Below, one piece after another: positions 10,691 through 20,760 of a DNA stretch of 64,000 bases. Source of the stretch: Clarkia xantiana subsp. parviflora (taxonomy: Eukaryota; Streptophyta; Magnoliopsida; Myrtales; Onagraceae); assembly GCA_036873135.1 (NCBI GenBank), contig JAPTYO010000026.1:1530001-1594000 (forward strand), given 5' to 3'. Both the position numbers and the translations under genes were made by a program. Below the pieces are notes generated by a model, which worked only from the letters and a program-made list of their open reading frames with translations, was not told the DNA's origin and did no database searches. Each line of letters starts with the position of its first letter. The stretch's first letter is position 1.

Positions 10691-13400
10691 ATGTCTGGTA
10701 AGGAATCCCTCTTCGTTGCTTGTTTGTCTTTTCCTTTCTAATTTTCCAAGAGTCCCACTGTATTTTCTTGCCCTGGTTGCTTTTTAGACAGCGGTTCCAG
10801 CTCTGAGGGGAGAAAACCCTTTAATTTTGATTATGCTCCAAATGAGATTTCCAATACTGCCTATGATGCAGCTCTCCGAGAGGGTTGCATCACCATCACC
10901 TGGGAACCTCGTTTCCCGTATCCTAGGCATCGTCCCTCGAGTAACCCTGAGGTTACTCGTCCCCAGAAAGGGGAGGTATTTGTCTCTACGGGACAAATAT
11001 CAGCGGGGATCAGGTTCCCCTTTTGCGGTAATCTGGTCGAGCTGTGCCACCATTACAGAACACACCCCACTACCTTTTCTCCCCATGCCATCCGCCTCTG
11101 GAACACCTTTCAAGTCCTCTGTCTCCGACAGAAGTGGGTCTACAGCCTCCAACTCTTCAGAACCTTTTATGGGATGAAGTGCAATGAGGCGGGGGTTTGC
11201 GCCTTCTACCCCCGGATGCCCAAGTGGAGTAAGCAGCAGCTCGCCCGGTACGGTTGGACCAGTGACACCTGGAAGGTGGTCAAGGGTCGGGGACTCTTGA
11301 TTGATACAGGGTCCGACAACAGTAGCTGGAAGAAGAGCTACTTCTTTATCCGTCACTCCTCAATTCCCTGGCCTCGCTGGGAGGTGGCAGCAGACCCTCC
11401 GCCTGCTTTCCACACTTATGCTGACGAGGATTTCGAGACTCTCCAACTTATCCAGCTCTATCGGTGGGAGGAGTCTTACACTCCTCTCAACGCCAACTCA
11501 CTCGTGGAGCGGGACCTGGTGCACGCCGGGATCCGACTCCTCGATATTGTTTCTGGGGGGCAGCTCTTCGACGGCCCTTCCAATATGGTTCCTTGCGTAA
11601 ACTTCTAATTCTTCTTTGTTTACTGTTTGTAGCTAAGAAGGTATCTGTGCTGACCGATCTGTTCCTTAAGCAGGGGGAGACTGATGCTGTCCGCCCCTCG
11701 CGGAAGAGGAAGTCTGCCAAGAAGGCTGCTGCTAGGTCGGGGTCTCCTTCAGCGGAGCAGCCCAAGCGGAAGCGGGTGGATCTGGACTAGCTCTTCGATG
11801 TTCAGAACGCTGAAGAAGGTAAACAACTTCGACTTTCTATTAAATCGTACAAGAGGATGGTCCCGTCGGATTTGATTTCCTCGACCAAGGAAGGCCGCAT
11901 TACTGATGTAAAAAGAATCTTTCGAGGCGAAACTCCCCGAGTCTTGAAGGCAGGCTACTATCATTATCGTGGGAAGGATCAATACGTCTCCCGACGTATC
12001 ATTTGGTGTAAGAATCCCGATGAACTTCCTGACTACCTTTCTGAAGCTTCTCATCCTCCAGGTGCAGGTCGCTCGGGAGCTTCCTCGGGTGCTGCAGCTT
12101 CCGCAGACGCACCGCGTTCAGCGGGGGTGCCTTCCTCAGCTGGAGAGAAGGCTCCAATTGGCGAACAGTTTCGTCAGGTGGAAACTTTGGACTCCTCCGA
12201 GGAGACTGACGGGGTTGACCCCCCTCAATAGCGTCGGAAGGCGGGGCAATCCCCCTTGAAACCAACCCCTCAAGGGCCGCCTCCTTCGTCTTCTACGCAG
12301 CAGCGGCAGCTCTCGCCCATCCATGACTTCTCTCCTTCCCCTGTTCGGGCCGAGACGGAGGCCTGTCCTTCCATTCCTTGTCCTCTTTCTCCCCTTGCTC
12401 TCGATGGGAACTTCTACAGGCCCTTTGATTCTTCACAAGGGAATGCCCCCTGGACTCCTATCCAGACGCTTCAAGGAGTCTCGCTCACACAAGGGGAGCA
12501 GGATCGGGAGCTGGCCCTGCATCTGCTGGCAGGCTCGATCCTGCCTACTATGCGGCATCCGATTTACCTCAATCGGACGCATGTGCAGCGGGATATCAGG
12601 GATATGGCTGTGCACCGCATAGAGGTGAGACTTCGCTTCTCTCTTTTGATGGTAAATCGGGTCGTTTGTTCATTTACATTTTTCCTTCTTATTTGTAGGA
12701 GCTCGGGGACTACAACCGCCTCATCGGGTACGTTATTGCCTATGATGAGTCCCGGGAGCGGGACCGAGGGGTCCGCGAGCAGCTTCAGGCGGATCTCAAG
12801 GCCACCCAGTCTTTGCGGGGGAAGCTTGTCAAAGAGCAGGCTGCCCTCAATCAGAAGATTCGGGACCTTCAGCAGCAGATCGCGGACTTCGAGGGGCTCT
12901 TGAGGCAAGAGCGGCAGGAGCGGGGGGCGATTGTGGACAGGCTGACCGAGGAGAAGAAGGCTGCTGAGGACAAGCTGGTCCTTGAGAAGAAGGCTCTGGA
13001 GGAGCTGATCGCGGGATTTCCTGCGCAGCTGGCCGAAGCGGAGGCAAAGGGCCGGGAGGACTATCGGAGGTCTGAGGGCTTCCAAGCTGATGCCATGAAG
13101 TTCTTTGGCGCGGAGGTGGAGAACACTCTCTTCAATGCGGTTGAGGAGCTCCACCTGGAGTACGGGGACGCTATCAACTTCGACAAGTCTCCTTCCCTCG
13201 CTCCCTTTGCGAAGAAGTATTTTGCTCTTTCCGAGGAGAGTGATGGGGGGAGTACCCCCGTAATTGTCGAAGACGCTTCTGAACTTCCAAGTACGGACGC
13301 CCCGATAGTCAATCCTCCTGAAGCCAATCCTGTGGATCTCTCTGCTACCGACTCCGCGGACCCAGCTGCTGCCAATGCTGCCGACAAGGACCAAGCTTGA
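10691..13400 (+). pseudogene. Antisense intron-containing gene of element C (about 834 codons)
   Basis: Exons: 10691-10697 (ATGTCTG), 10788-11596, 11638-12624, 12699-13400. Lengths sum to whole codons (272+329+234 including stop), and all introns begin GT and end AG. Exon 2 encodes a domain with GEVFVSTGQISAGIRFPFCG, SPHAIRLWNTFQVLCLRQ, CAFYPRMPKWSK and NANSLVERDLVHAGIRLLD, resembling plant proteins labelled 'putative gypsy type transposon' (from memory; needs a profile search). Exon 3 starts with basic tracts (RKRKSAKK, PKRKRV) typical of nuclear localisation. Exon 4 is a coiled coil (KLVKEQAALNQKIRDLQQQI) with an acidic Ser/Pro tail ending KDQA. Two premature TAGs (11788, 12229) inactivate this copy. 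The function is unknown. Confidence 0.8.
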
Positions 13401-14156
13401 ATATTTTTATCTTTTAGAGTCCTTGTATCTTCTTCTCTTGTGTTGTCGTCGGGCCCTTGAGCCCTTATCAATATCAAACTTCTCTAGTTCCGATCTTTTG
13501 TTGCACTTCTCCGAGTGACTTTACTTATACGTGCTTAAGTCGAAACTTCGACACTTAAGACATTCTCGTACGTCCTTCCCGACGATTTAATAACTTGCAC
13601 CACTTAAGGCGACTTAATATCGAGTGCATCACTTAAGACGACTTTAATTACTACTTAGGATAAACCTAAAGATTGTGCACCACTTAAGGCGACTTAATTC
13701 CATGCATCACTTAAGACGACTTTATATTACTTAGAGTAAATCTAAGAATCGTGCATCACTTAAGACGACTTAATTCTGCGCACCACTTAAGGCGACTTAG
13801 TTCTATGCATCACTTAAGACGACTTTCGGATACTTAGAATAAATCTAAGTATTGTGCACCACTTAAGGCGACTTTCCTCGTGCACCACTGAAGGCGACTT
13901 TTCTCGTGCACCACTGAAGGCGACTTTTTACGTGCACCACTGAAGGCGACTTTTTACCGTGCACCACTGAAGGTGTCTTTTACACTTAGCATAAATCTAA
14001 GGACAACTCTTATTAGGAAGCAACCTCTTTATTTATTGACGGCATAAGATTGGCTTACATCGAATTAAACGATAAACAGCATACACCACTTAAGGCGATT
14101 TTACATCGGGCACCACTTAAGGCGACTTTATCGGGCACCACTTAAGGCGACTTTCT
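13401..14156. repeat. CACTTAAGGCGA tandem repeats of element C
   Basis: Many units of the form 'gcaccacttaaggcgactt' with variants ('catcacttaagacgacttt', 'caccactgaaggcgac') lie between the 3' end of the antisense gene and the 3' end of integrase. Larger sub-blocks alternate with 'cttagaataaatctaag', itself a small inverted repeat. The same block exists in B, D and F. Confidence 0.9.
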
Positions 14157-15623
14157 TCAAGCATGGTGTTTCTTCAAGTGTTCGCCACTAAAAGAATGCT
14201 TTAACGTTCTGCCATCGAGGTCTTCCAACTTGTATGCGTTCGGAGCTGGCATCCCCACGACCTTATAAGGTCCTTCCCATTTTGGTGACATCTTGTTGAT
14301 TCAATCCAAAAGGGTGAACTAGTTGCGACGCCAAACCAGCTCCCCGACAAAGAAATGTCGGGACTTCACTCGCCAATTGTAGTATCTGGCCGTCGCTAAG
14401 CGCATTCGAGCTTGGACTTCATCGGCTTCCCGCCTTTTCTCTTCGAGTAGGTCCAAGTCCAGACGTCTCACTTCATCGTTCGTTAGGGGCTCGTAATATC
14501 TCATCCGATGGGACGCCACAGCTACCTCCACAGGGGCGACAGCTTCCGTGCCATAAACGAGGCCAAACGGAGTCTCCCCTGTTGATCGTTTGGGTGTCGT
14601 TCTAACAGCCCAAAGCACATTTTCCAGTTCGTTCAGCCACTTGCCCTTCAAGGCATAGACCCTCTTCTTCAGGCCATCCATCACGATTTTGTTGGCTGAC
14701 TCCACCTGGCCATTAGTCTGAGCATGGCGTACAGAGGCGGTCCGATGCTCAATGTTCAGTTCTTCCAGATACTCCCTCACCTGAGAGCCGTTAAATGGTG
14801 GGCCATTGTCGCTGATCACCACCTTAGGAATCTCGTATCTGGATACGATGTGGGTTTGGAGGAACTTGACGATCTGGTTACCCGTTGTTCTGGCCAATGC
14901 CTTCGCCTCTATCCATTTCGAAAAATAATCGATAGCTACAAGTAAATACTTACATTGTCCTTGTGCTTGTGGAAGAGGTCCCACCAAGTCGATGCCCCAC
15001 TGCGCGAAGGGCCAAGCGCTCTTGATGGATGTCAGGTTGGCGGCCGGAGCCATGATACTCGGGGCGTACCTCTGGCACGCGTTGCATGATCGGACCAACG
15101 CCGTTGCTTCTTTGTTCATCGTGGGCCAATAGTAGCCCAAGTTCAACACCTTCCTCATAATGGATCGGGCCCCTTCGTGACAAGCCGCGACCCCCTCATG
15201 CATTTCCTTCAGGATTCGACTGGTGTCGGGTTCTGCCACACACTTCAAGTACGGAGTTGAGAACCAGCCCTTCTTGTACAGCTGATTGTCCAGCATAACA
15301 TAATTAGACGCGATCCGACATATCCTGTCTGCTGCTACCTTATCTTCGGGGACTGCCCCCGTAGTCAGATACGCGACTATCGGGGTCATCCAAGTGGGCT
15401 CTTCGTCCGATTTTGTCTCAATGGTGCACACCTGCGTTGGGTCGATGTTTGATAAGATCACCTTCTCCAGGAAGTGCACCTTCCGATTTTCTTCCAAGGG
15501 TGCCCCCGGGGCAAATTTGCTCAAGGCGTCTGCCTCTACGTTCTCCTCCCTCGGGATAGCCTCGATATCGAAGCTTTTAAAGCTCTCTTTCAGTGCTTGT
15601 ACCTCTCGCAGATACTTTTTCAT
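14157..15623 (-). pseudogene. Integrase of element C
   Basis: Read on the minus strand from the surviving end of RNase H (MKKYLREVQALKESF). The zinc-binding motif is complete: MHEGVAACHEGARS, then CNACQ. The catalytic triad is visible: WGIDLVGPLP (Asp), VISDNGPPF (Asp), VESANK (Glu). The open frame runs 434 codons to a TAG at 14321-14319 (GAG to TAG after WRRN); a TGA a few codons later and the remaining C-terminal segment (WEGPYKV, SGEHLKK) run to 14157. The core and zinc domain could be intact if expressed, but the deletion upstream breaks the polyprotein frame. Confidence 0.88.
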
Positions 15624-16918
15624 TATCGGATTCCTTGCTTCGTATCGCCATTGATCAACCCGAAAGGCATGACATCGTAGTGATAAATGTCACTGTCTGC
15701 GTAGAACGCTGTGTGGGGGGCGTCTTCCTTGGCCATCTTGATCTGGTTGTAGCCTGAATACGCATCCATGAAACTTAACAGCTCATGTCCCGATGTGGCA
15801 TCCACCAGCTGGTCGATTCTTGGGAGTGGATAGCAGTCCTTTGGGCAAGCCTTGTTCAAGTCGCGGAAGTCCACGCACATTCGCCATTTCCCGTTGGTCT
15901 TCTTTACCAGCACTGGGTTGGGCACCCAAGTCTGGAATCGGAGCTCCTTAATGAACCCAGCGTCGAGCAACCTGCCCACTTCCTGCTGGATCGCAATCTT
16001 CTTATCCGTGCCCATCGGACGCCTTTTCTGTGTGATAGGCTTGATCGCGGGGTCTATCTTCAGCTCGTGCACGATCACATCGGGGCTGATTCCTGGCATA
16101 TCGCTGGGGGACCAGGCAAACAGCTCCTTGAACTCCTTCAACAATTCTACCAATTTTTTGGTTGTCTCCTCAGTCAGAGCAGACCCGATTTTCACCTTCC
16201 TCTGGGGTCCGTCGATCTCGACTTCTTTCAGATCTTCTACGGGGGCGGGACGCCCAAACTCTTCTCTGGGATCTGTATCTGTCTGGAGGACAGTCATGGC
16301 CTCTCGCCTCCTCCTCCGGGTGGCATTAACATAGCATTTTCGGGAAGCCACCTGGTCGCCCTTGACCTCTCCGACTCCGTGGTCGGTCGGGAACTTCATC
16401 TTCTGGTGCACAGTCGAGGCAACCGCCATCAGAGGATTAATGGTGGTTCTCCCGATAATCGCGTTGTAGGTCCCCGCGGAATCAACCACGACAAATTCCA
16501 CGTTCCTCCTTTCTGATTTCCACCCGCTACTAAACTCCACTGGTAAGGTGATTACTCCTAGCGGATAGGAGGTTGAGCCAGAGAACCCGACCATCGGGAA
16601 GTTTGCCTCCTTCAGATCTTTCTTTGTTTTCCCCATAGCCTCCAGCGCGTCCATGAACAGAATGTCGGAGGAGCTCCCTCCGTCGATTAGAATTCTCTTC
16701 ATCTCGAACCCGTCTACATCCAAAGTTACCACTAAGGCATCGTCATGCGGGGTCTCTACGCCTATGAGGTCTTCCGACGAGAAGGAGATTACCATCTCTT
16801 CTTTCAAGGTCCAAGATCGGGACCTCTTACCCAGTACCACCGCCGTAGGGATCCTAGAGGCATAGACCTCTCGGGCAGATGAGGTATCACCTCCAGCAGC
16901 AAATCCTCCATGAATCAC
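15624..16918 (-). pseudogene. Protease and truncated reverse transcriptase of element C
   Basis: Open frame of 431 codons on the minus strand. It has the gag-protease border MIHGGFAAGGDTSS, the protease motif LIDGGSSSDIL, the linker AWSPSDMPGISPD, and RT motifs MCVDFRDLNKACPKD, MDAYSGYNQIK and MPFGLIN. Immediately after GLIN the sequence jumps to GRYEARNPIMKKYL at the end of RNase H, near 15648-15652. The RT catalytic YVDD and the RNase H acidic residues are thus lost. B shows the missing segment is about 1,205 bp, and a 3-bp microhomology (ATG) lies at the junction. Confidence 0.9.
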
Positions 16919-18518
16919 CGGATGACTCTGGATCAGTTCTCTTCTTTTTCGGGGACCGATCGCGGGATCGGGAACGGGACCGCGATCGGGACCGAGAGCG
17001 GGATCGACACCGCTTATCCCCGACGAATTCCTTGAGCTTCCCCTTCTGGATTAGCTTTTCAATCTCCTTCTTCAGTTCCCGACAGTGATTGGTGTCGTGA
17101 CCATTTGCGCGGTGAAATCTACAGTAGCGATCCGTGCGGGATCCCAAGAATTCTCCATCTTTCTTCGGGGGGTACCTGAAGATACCTTGTCGTTCCATGA
17201 CTGTCAGAACCTCCGCCATGGAACAGTTGAGAGGAATGTCAAGGTCCTCTCGCTTATCTTTCCTTGAAGAACGCCTATCGTCCCTCTGATCCGGACGGCC
17301 TCGATTCTTGCCACTGTCGGGTTTACCCTTTGACTTACGATCATCGAAAGGTTTACTTGACTGCTTCCCTTTGTTCGACTTTGGGGGCTCCAGTTCTCCC
17401 GCGGCTATCTTCGACTCCTGGACATCGATCTGTCGTTGCATTCTCTTCTGTAGTGCCTCCATATTCCACACAGCTTTCTCAGCCACGCCGTGCATCAAGT
17501 CGGAGCCATAGGGGGCTGTCAGGTTCCGAATGAAGGTACGGATGGTTTCGCCCTCTGAAATTTCCTCATCTATCTCCGCTACACTGGCTGTGTACCGCTG
17601 GTAATAGTGAGCCAGCGATTCGTCGGGTCTCTGCACCACCTGGGTCAGGGACCTCACGCTCTTCAATAAACGCCTCCGACCCTGGTACTGCTGAATGAAT
17701 CGGTCGTGCATGTCTGCCCAGCAAGTGATGCAGCCTGGGGGCAGACTAAAGAACCAGGTCAGGGCCCTTTCTCCCAGTGTGTTCGGGAACAATGTACACA
17801 CTATGTCTTCACTTGGGGCTCTTCCCAGACACGCCATGAGGTGCTTCTGGACATGGCGAACTGGATCTCCTTCACCATCATACTCCTTTATTGTGGGGAT
17901 GCCCAGCCCAGGCGGGGCTAGGGTGTCAATTAGTCGGGGGACGAAGGGATGAGTGGATCGGTCCCTTAGCTCCGACACCAGTGGCTTCTGCTCTCCCATA
18001 CAGATGTTCACGATCTTTACCACCTGGTCGGGAGTGATGGGACCATTCAGGGGAATGGTCCTGTGCTGTACTGGTCCTGGCCCATCAACCACGAACCTTT
18101 CCGGCTGACCGGTTTCCCTACCTCTGTCCTGGCCTCGGGGCGGGGCTTCCTGTGCGTTCCGACACTCTGTTGGCGGGGTCGCTTCCTCCAATGGGGGCAT
18201 CTCCTCCTGCCTCCTTGCAGCCTCTCTTCGATCCAAGAGAGCCTCTACAGCCGCCAGAAACATGGGCATAGCTTCCGCTACGGCCCTCGTCAAGTCTGTA
18301 GCTGGGGGAGCCTCCTGCCCCCTATTGCCCTGGTGCTGAGGAGCAATATCTTCGGGATCTCCGTTGTGCCCCCCTGTCTAGGAGAGCTCAGCCGGGGGAT
18401 GGTTCTGGTTTTCCTCTTGTTCCGGTACTGAATCCAAGTTTGTTGCAGCGGGGTGACGGGAACCACCGGATTGTCCCCTTCTGTTCTTGCCAGCCGCCAT
18501 CGATCGAGTAGAAGGCAT
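16887..18518 (-). pseudogene. Gag of element C
   Basis: Starts MPSTRSMAAGKN at 18518. A TAG at 18380-18378 interrupts the same frame early (after PPAELS). From there to 16887 the frame is open: an acidic/Gln-rich linker, a capsid-like domain with HPFVPRLIDTLAPPGLG, ALTWFFSLPPGCI, DRFIQQYQGRRRLLKSVRSL and IRTFIRNLTAPYGSDLMHGV, then a zinc knuckle of unusual form C-x2-H-x4-H-x4-C (CRFHRANGHDTNHC), and an Arg-Ser dipeptide tract followed by DRSPKKKR. A 31-bp deletion near 16918 then throws gag out of frame with protease; in B the two are one continuous frame. Confidence 0.88.
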
Positions 18519-18533
18519 ATCAGCTTTTTGTTT

Positions 18534-18554
18534 GATTCCCACTGACGGCGCCAA
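18534..18554 (-). other. Primer binding site of element C
   Basis: Minus strand TTGGCGCCGTCAGTGGGAAT directly after the 5' LTR, matching the sites of B and D. Confidence 0.8.
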
Positions 18555-19242
18555 TGTTGGATCACGGTGGAACTCCGGTACGGACTTGGACGGCAATCCT
18601 AGCTCCTTTGCTCCACGCAATCCTGCAAGAGGGGATAGACCGGGCGGTGACCCAGAATCCCTCTCCGATGCTTAAATGAGTATTTCGTATGACTGGCAAA
18701 TAATAATCTCAGAGTGTATTCAACTCAACGTAAGTCTTTCTGAGGTGATCTACTGCCCTTTTATAGGCAAAGAGATGCCTCAGGTACCTGGCGAACCGTT
18801 AGGGGTGGTTAGCCCGTATCCCGCATATCTCGGACGTGATCTCGCGTATGCCCCGCGTATCTCGGCCACGCTCTGTGTATCTTAACCATGTTCCGCGTAT
18901 CTCGGCCACGCCCCGCATATCTTGGCATTATCCTCTGATAACGAGTCCCGACTCCCGTCGGGGACTCCAGAGTTATCTCGTTGTGTCACCGCTCGGGGCC
19001 CCTCGTCATCGTGACAGGGCCAATCATTCTCAGGGATTCATTATCGGGGCCTACTTAAAGGCTTCTCATCGGGAGCCTCTAGCTCAACCATCGGGACCGA
19101 CTCTGTCGGGACCTTGCTTCGTCGGGGCTCTCTTCGTCGGGACCCTTCTCCTAAGTCATCTTGACCTTCCCTTCGAGCCTGGTGGGCCTGTTTGCCGTTT
19201 CCTCGCCGTTAAAGGGCCTGACGGCTGTAGTCGAACCCATCA
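18555..19242 (-). repeat. Element C 5' LTR, 688 bp
   Basis: Reads TGTTGGATCACGG..CCCATCA on the plus strand. The minus-strand TATA box (CTATAAAA) is at 18759-18766. It abuts the C primer binding site on its left and the GGGAA target duplication at 19243 on its right. Confidence 0.93.
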
Positions 19243-19247
19243 GGGAA

Positions 19248-20760
19248 TAGGGAGCAGGAATAGGGAGCAGGAAGCTCCTCCAGCTGTGGACCTGACGAGG
19301 GCTGTGGCAGAAGCCATGTCGATGTTTTTGGCAGCCATGGAGGCTCTCTTGGATCGGAGAGAGGCTGCGAGGAGGCAAGAGGAGATGCCCCCGCTAGAAG
19401 AGGAAGCGCCCCCACCAGCAGAGGTTCAGAACGTGCGGGAAGCTCAGCCCCGAGGCCAGGGCAGGAGCGGGGAGTCCATTCAGCCAGAGAGATTCGTGGT
19501 TGATGGGCCAGGACCAGTGCAGCATAGGACCATTCCCCTTAATGGTCTCATCACCGCCGATCAGGTGATGAAGATCGTGAACATCTGCATGGGAGAGCAG
19601 AAGCCGCTTGTGTCGGAGCTGAGGGATCGATCCACCCATCCCTTCGTTCCTCGACTCATAGACACCCTTGCCCCGCCAGGGTTTGGTATCCCCACGATAA
19701 AGGAGTACGATGGCGAGGGAGATCTGGTTCGTCATGTTGAAGCACCTCATGGCGTGTCTGGGAAGAGCCCCAAATGAAGATATTGTGTGTACGCTGTTCC
19801 CGAACACACTTGGCGAGATAGCCCTAACCTGGTTCTTCAGTCTGCCTCCAGGTTGCATCACTTGCTGGGCGGATATGCACGACCGCTTCATTCAGCAGTA
19901 CCAGGGTCGCAGACGTTTGCTGAAGTGTGTGAGGTCCCTGACCCAGGTGGTACAGAGGCCCGACGAGTCGCTGGCGCATTAATACCAGTGGTACACTACC
20001 AGCGTGGCGGAGATTGATGAGGAGATTTCGGAGGGTGAAACCATCCGTACCTTCATACGGAACCTAACAGCCCCCTACGGTTCCGACCTGATGCACAGCG
20101 TGGCTGAGAAAGCTGTGTGGAATATGGAGGCACTGCAGAAAAGGGTGAAGCGGCAAATCGATGTCCAGGAATCGAAGATAGCCGCTGGAGAGCTTGAGCC
20201 CCCGAAGTCGAATAAGGGAAAGCATACGGTCAAACCCTTAGACGAGTGTAAGTCGAAGGATAAAACCGAGAGTAGCCGGGGTCGAGGTCGCTCTGATCGG
20301 AGGGATGATAGGCGTTCCTCGAAGAAGGACAGGCGGGAGGATCACCACATTCCTCTCAACAGCTCTATGGCGGAGGTGTTAACGGTCATGGAGCGACAAG
20401 GTATCTCTAGGTACCCCCCGAAGAAGGAAGGGGAATTTTTGGGCTCCCGCACCGATCGCTACTGTCGGTTCCACCGCGCGAATGGCCACGACACCAATCA
20501 TTGTCGGGAGCTGAAGAAGGAGGTCGAAAAGCTGATCCAGAAGGGGAAGCTTAAGGAGTTTGTCGGGGAGAAACGGTGCCGATCCCGTTCTCGATCCCGA
20601 TCACGGTCCCGCTCCCGATCCCGTGATCGGTCCCCAAAGAAGAAGAGGTCCGACCCAGAGTCTTCTGGTGCCCGTAAGGAGAAGCGGGGCACTATAAATG
20701 TGATTCATGGAGAATTTACCGCGGGGGGTGATACCTCGTCCTCCCGGGAGGTTTATGCCT
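19248..20760 (+). pseudogene. Gag of element B, main part
   Basis: Resumes after C. It shows LTRAVAEAMSMFLAAMEALLDRR, the capsid-like block HPFVPRLIDTLAPPGFG, then a 2-bp deletion near 19735 that shifts the frame, ALTWFFSLPPGCI, DRFIQQYQGRRRLL, and a TAA at about 19981. From 20004 the frame is open again: IRTFIRNLTAPYGSDLMH, the CRFHRANGHDTNHC zinc knuckle (about 20460-20505), an Arg-Ser dipeptide tract at about 20574-20632 and SPKKKRSDPE. Gag flows directly into protease in one frame, so a single Gag-Pol polyprotein is indicated for the intact family. At least three lesions inactivate this copy. Confidence 0.87.

Larger units (their letters stand above)
9440..19242 (-). mobile_element. Element C: Ty3/gypsy retrotransposon inserted in gag of B
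   Basis: Two inverted-orientation LTRs (9440-10136 and 18555-19242), both reading TGTTGGATC..CCCATCA on the plus strand, flank a minus-strand gag-pol and a plus-strand antisense gene. GGGAA occurs at 9435-9439 and 19243-19247. This is the youngest insertion of the left nest. It is non-autonomous: a deletion of about 1.2 kb removes the RT active site and nearly all RNase H, and a 31-bp deletion uncouples gag from protease. Same family as B by LTR and protein sequence. Confidence 0.95.

Noticed and set aside
14724..18431. Plus-strand frames opposite C gag-pol
   Set aside because: They are shadows of the minus-strand pol genes, with no recognisable domain or start context of their own.
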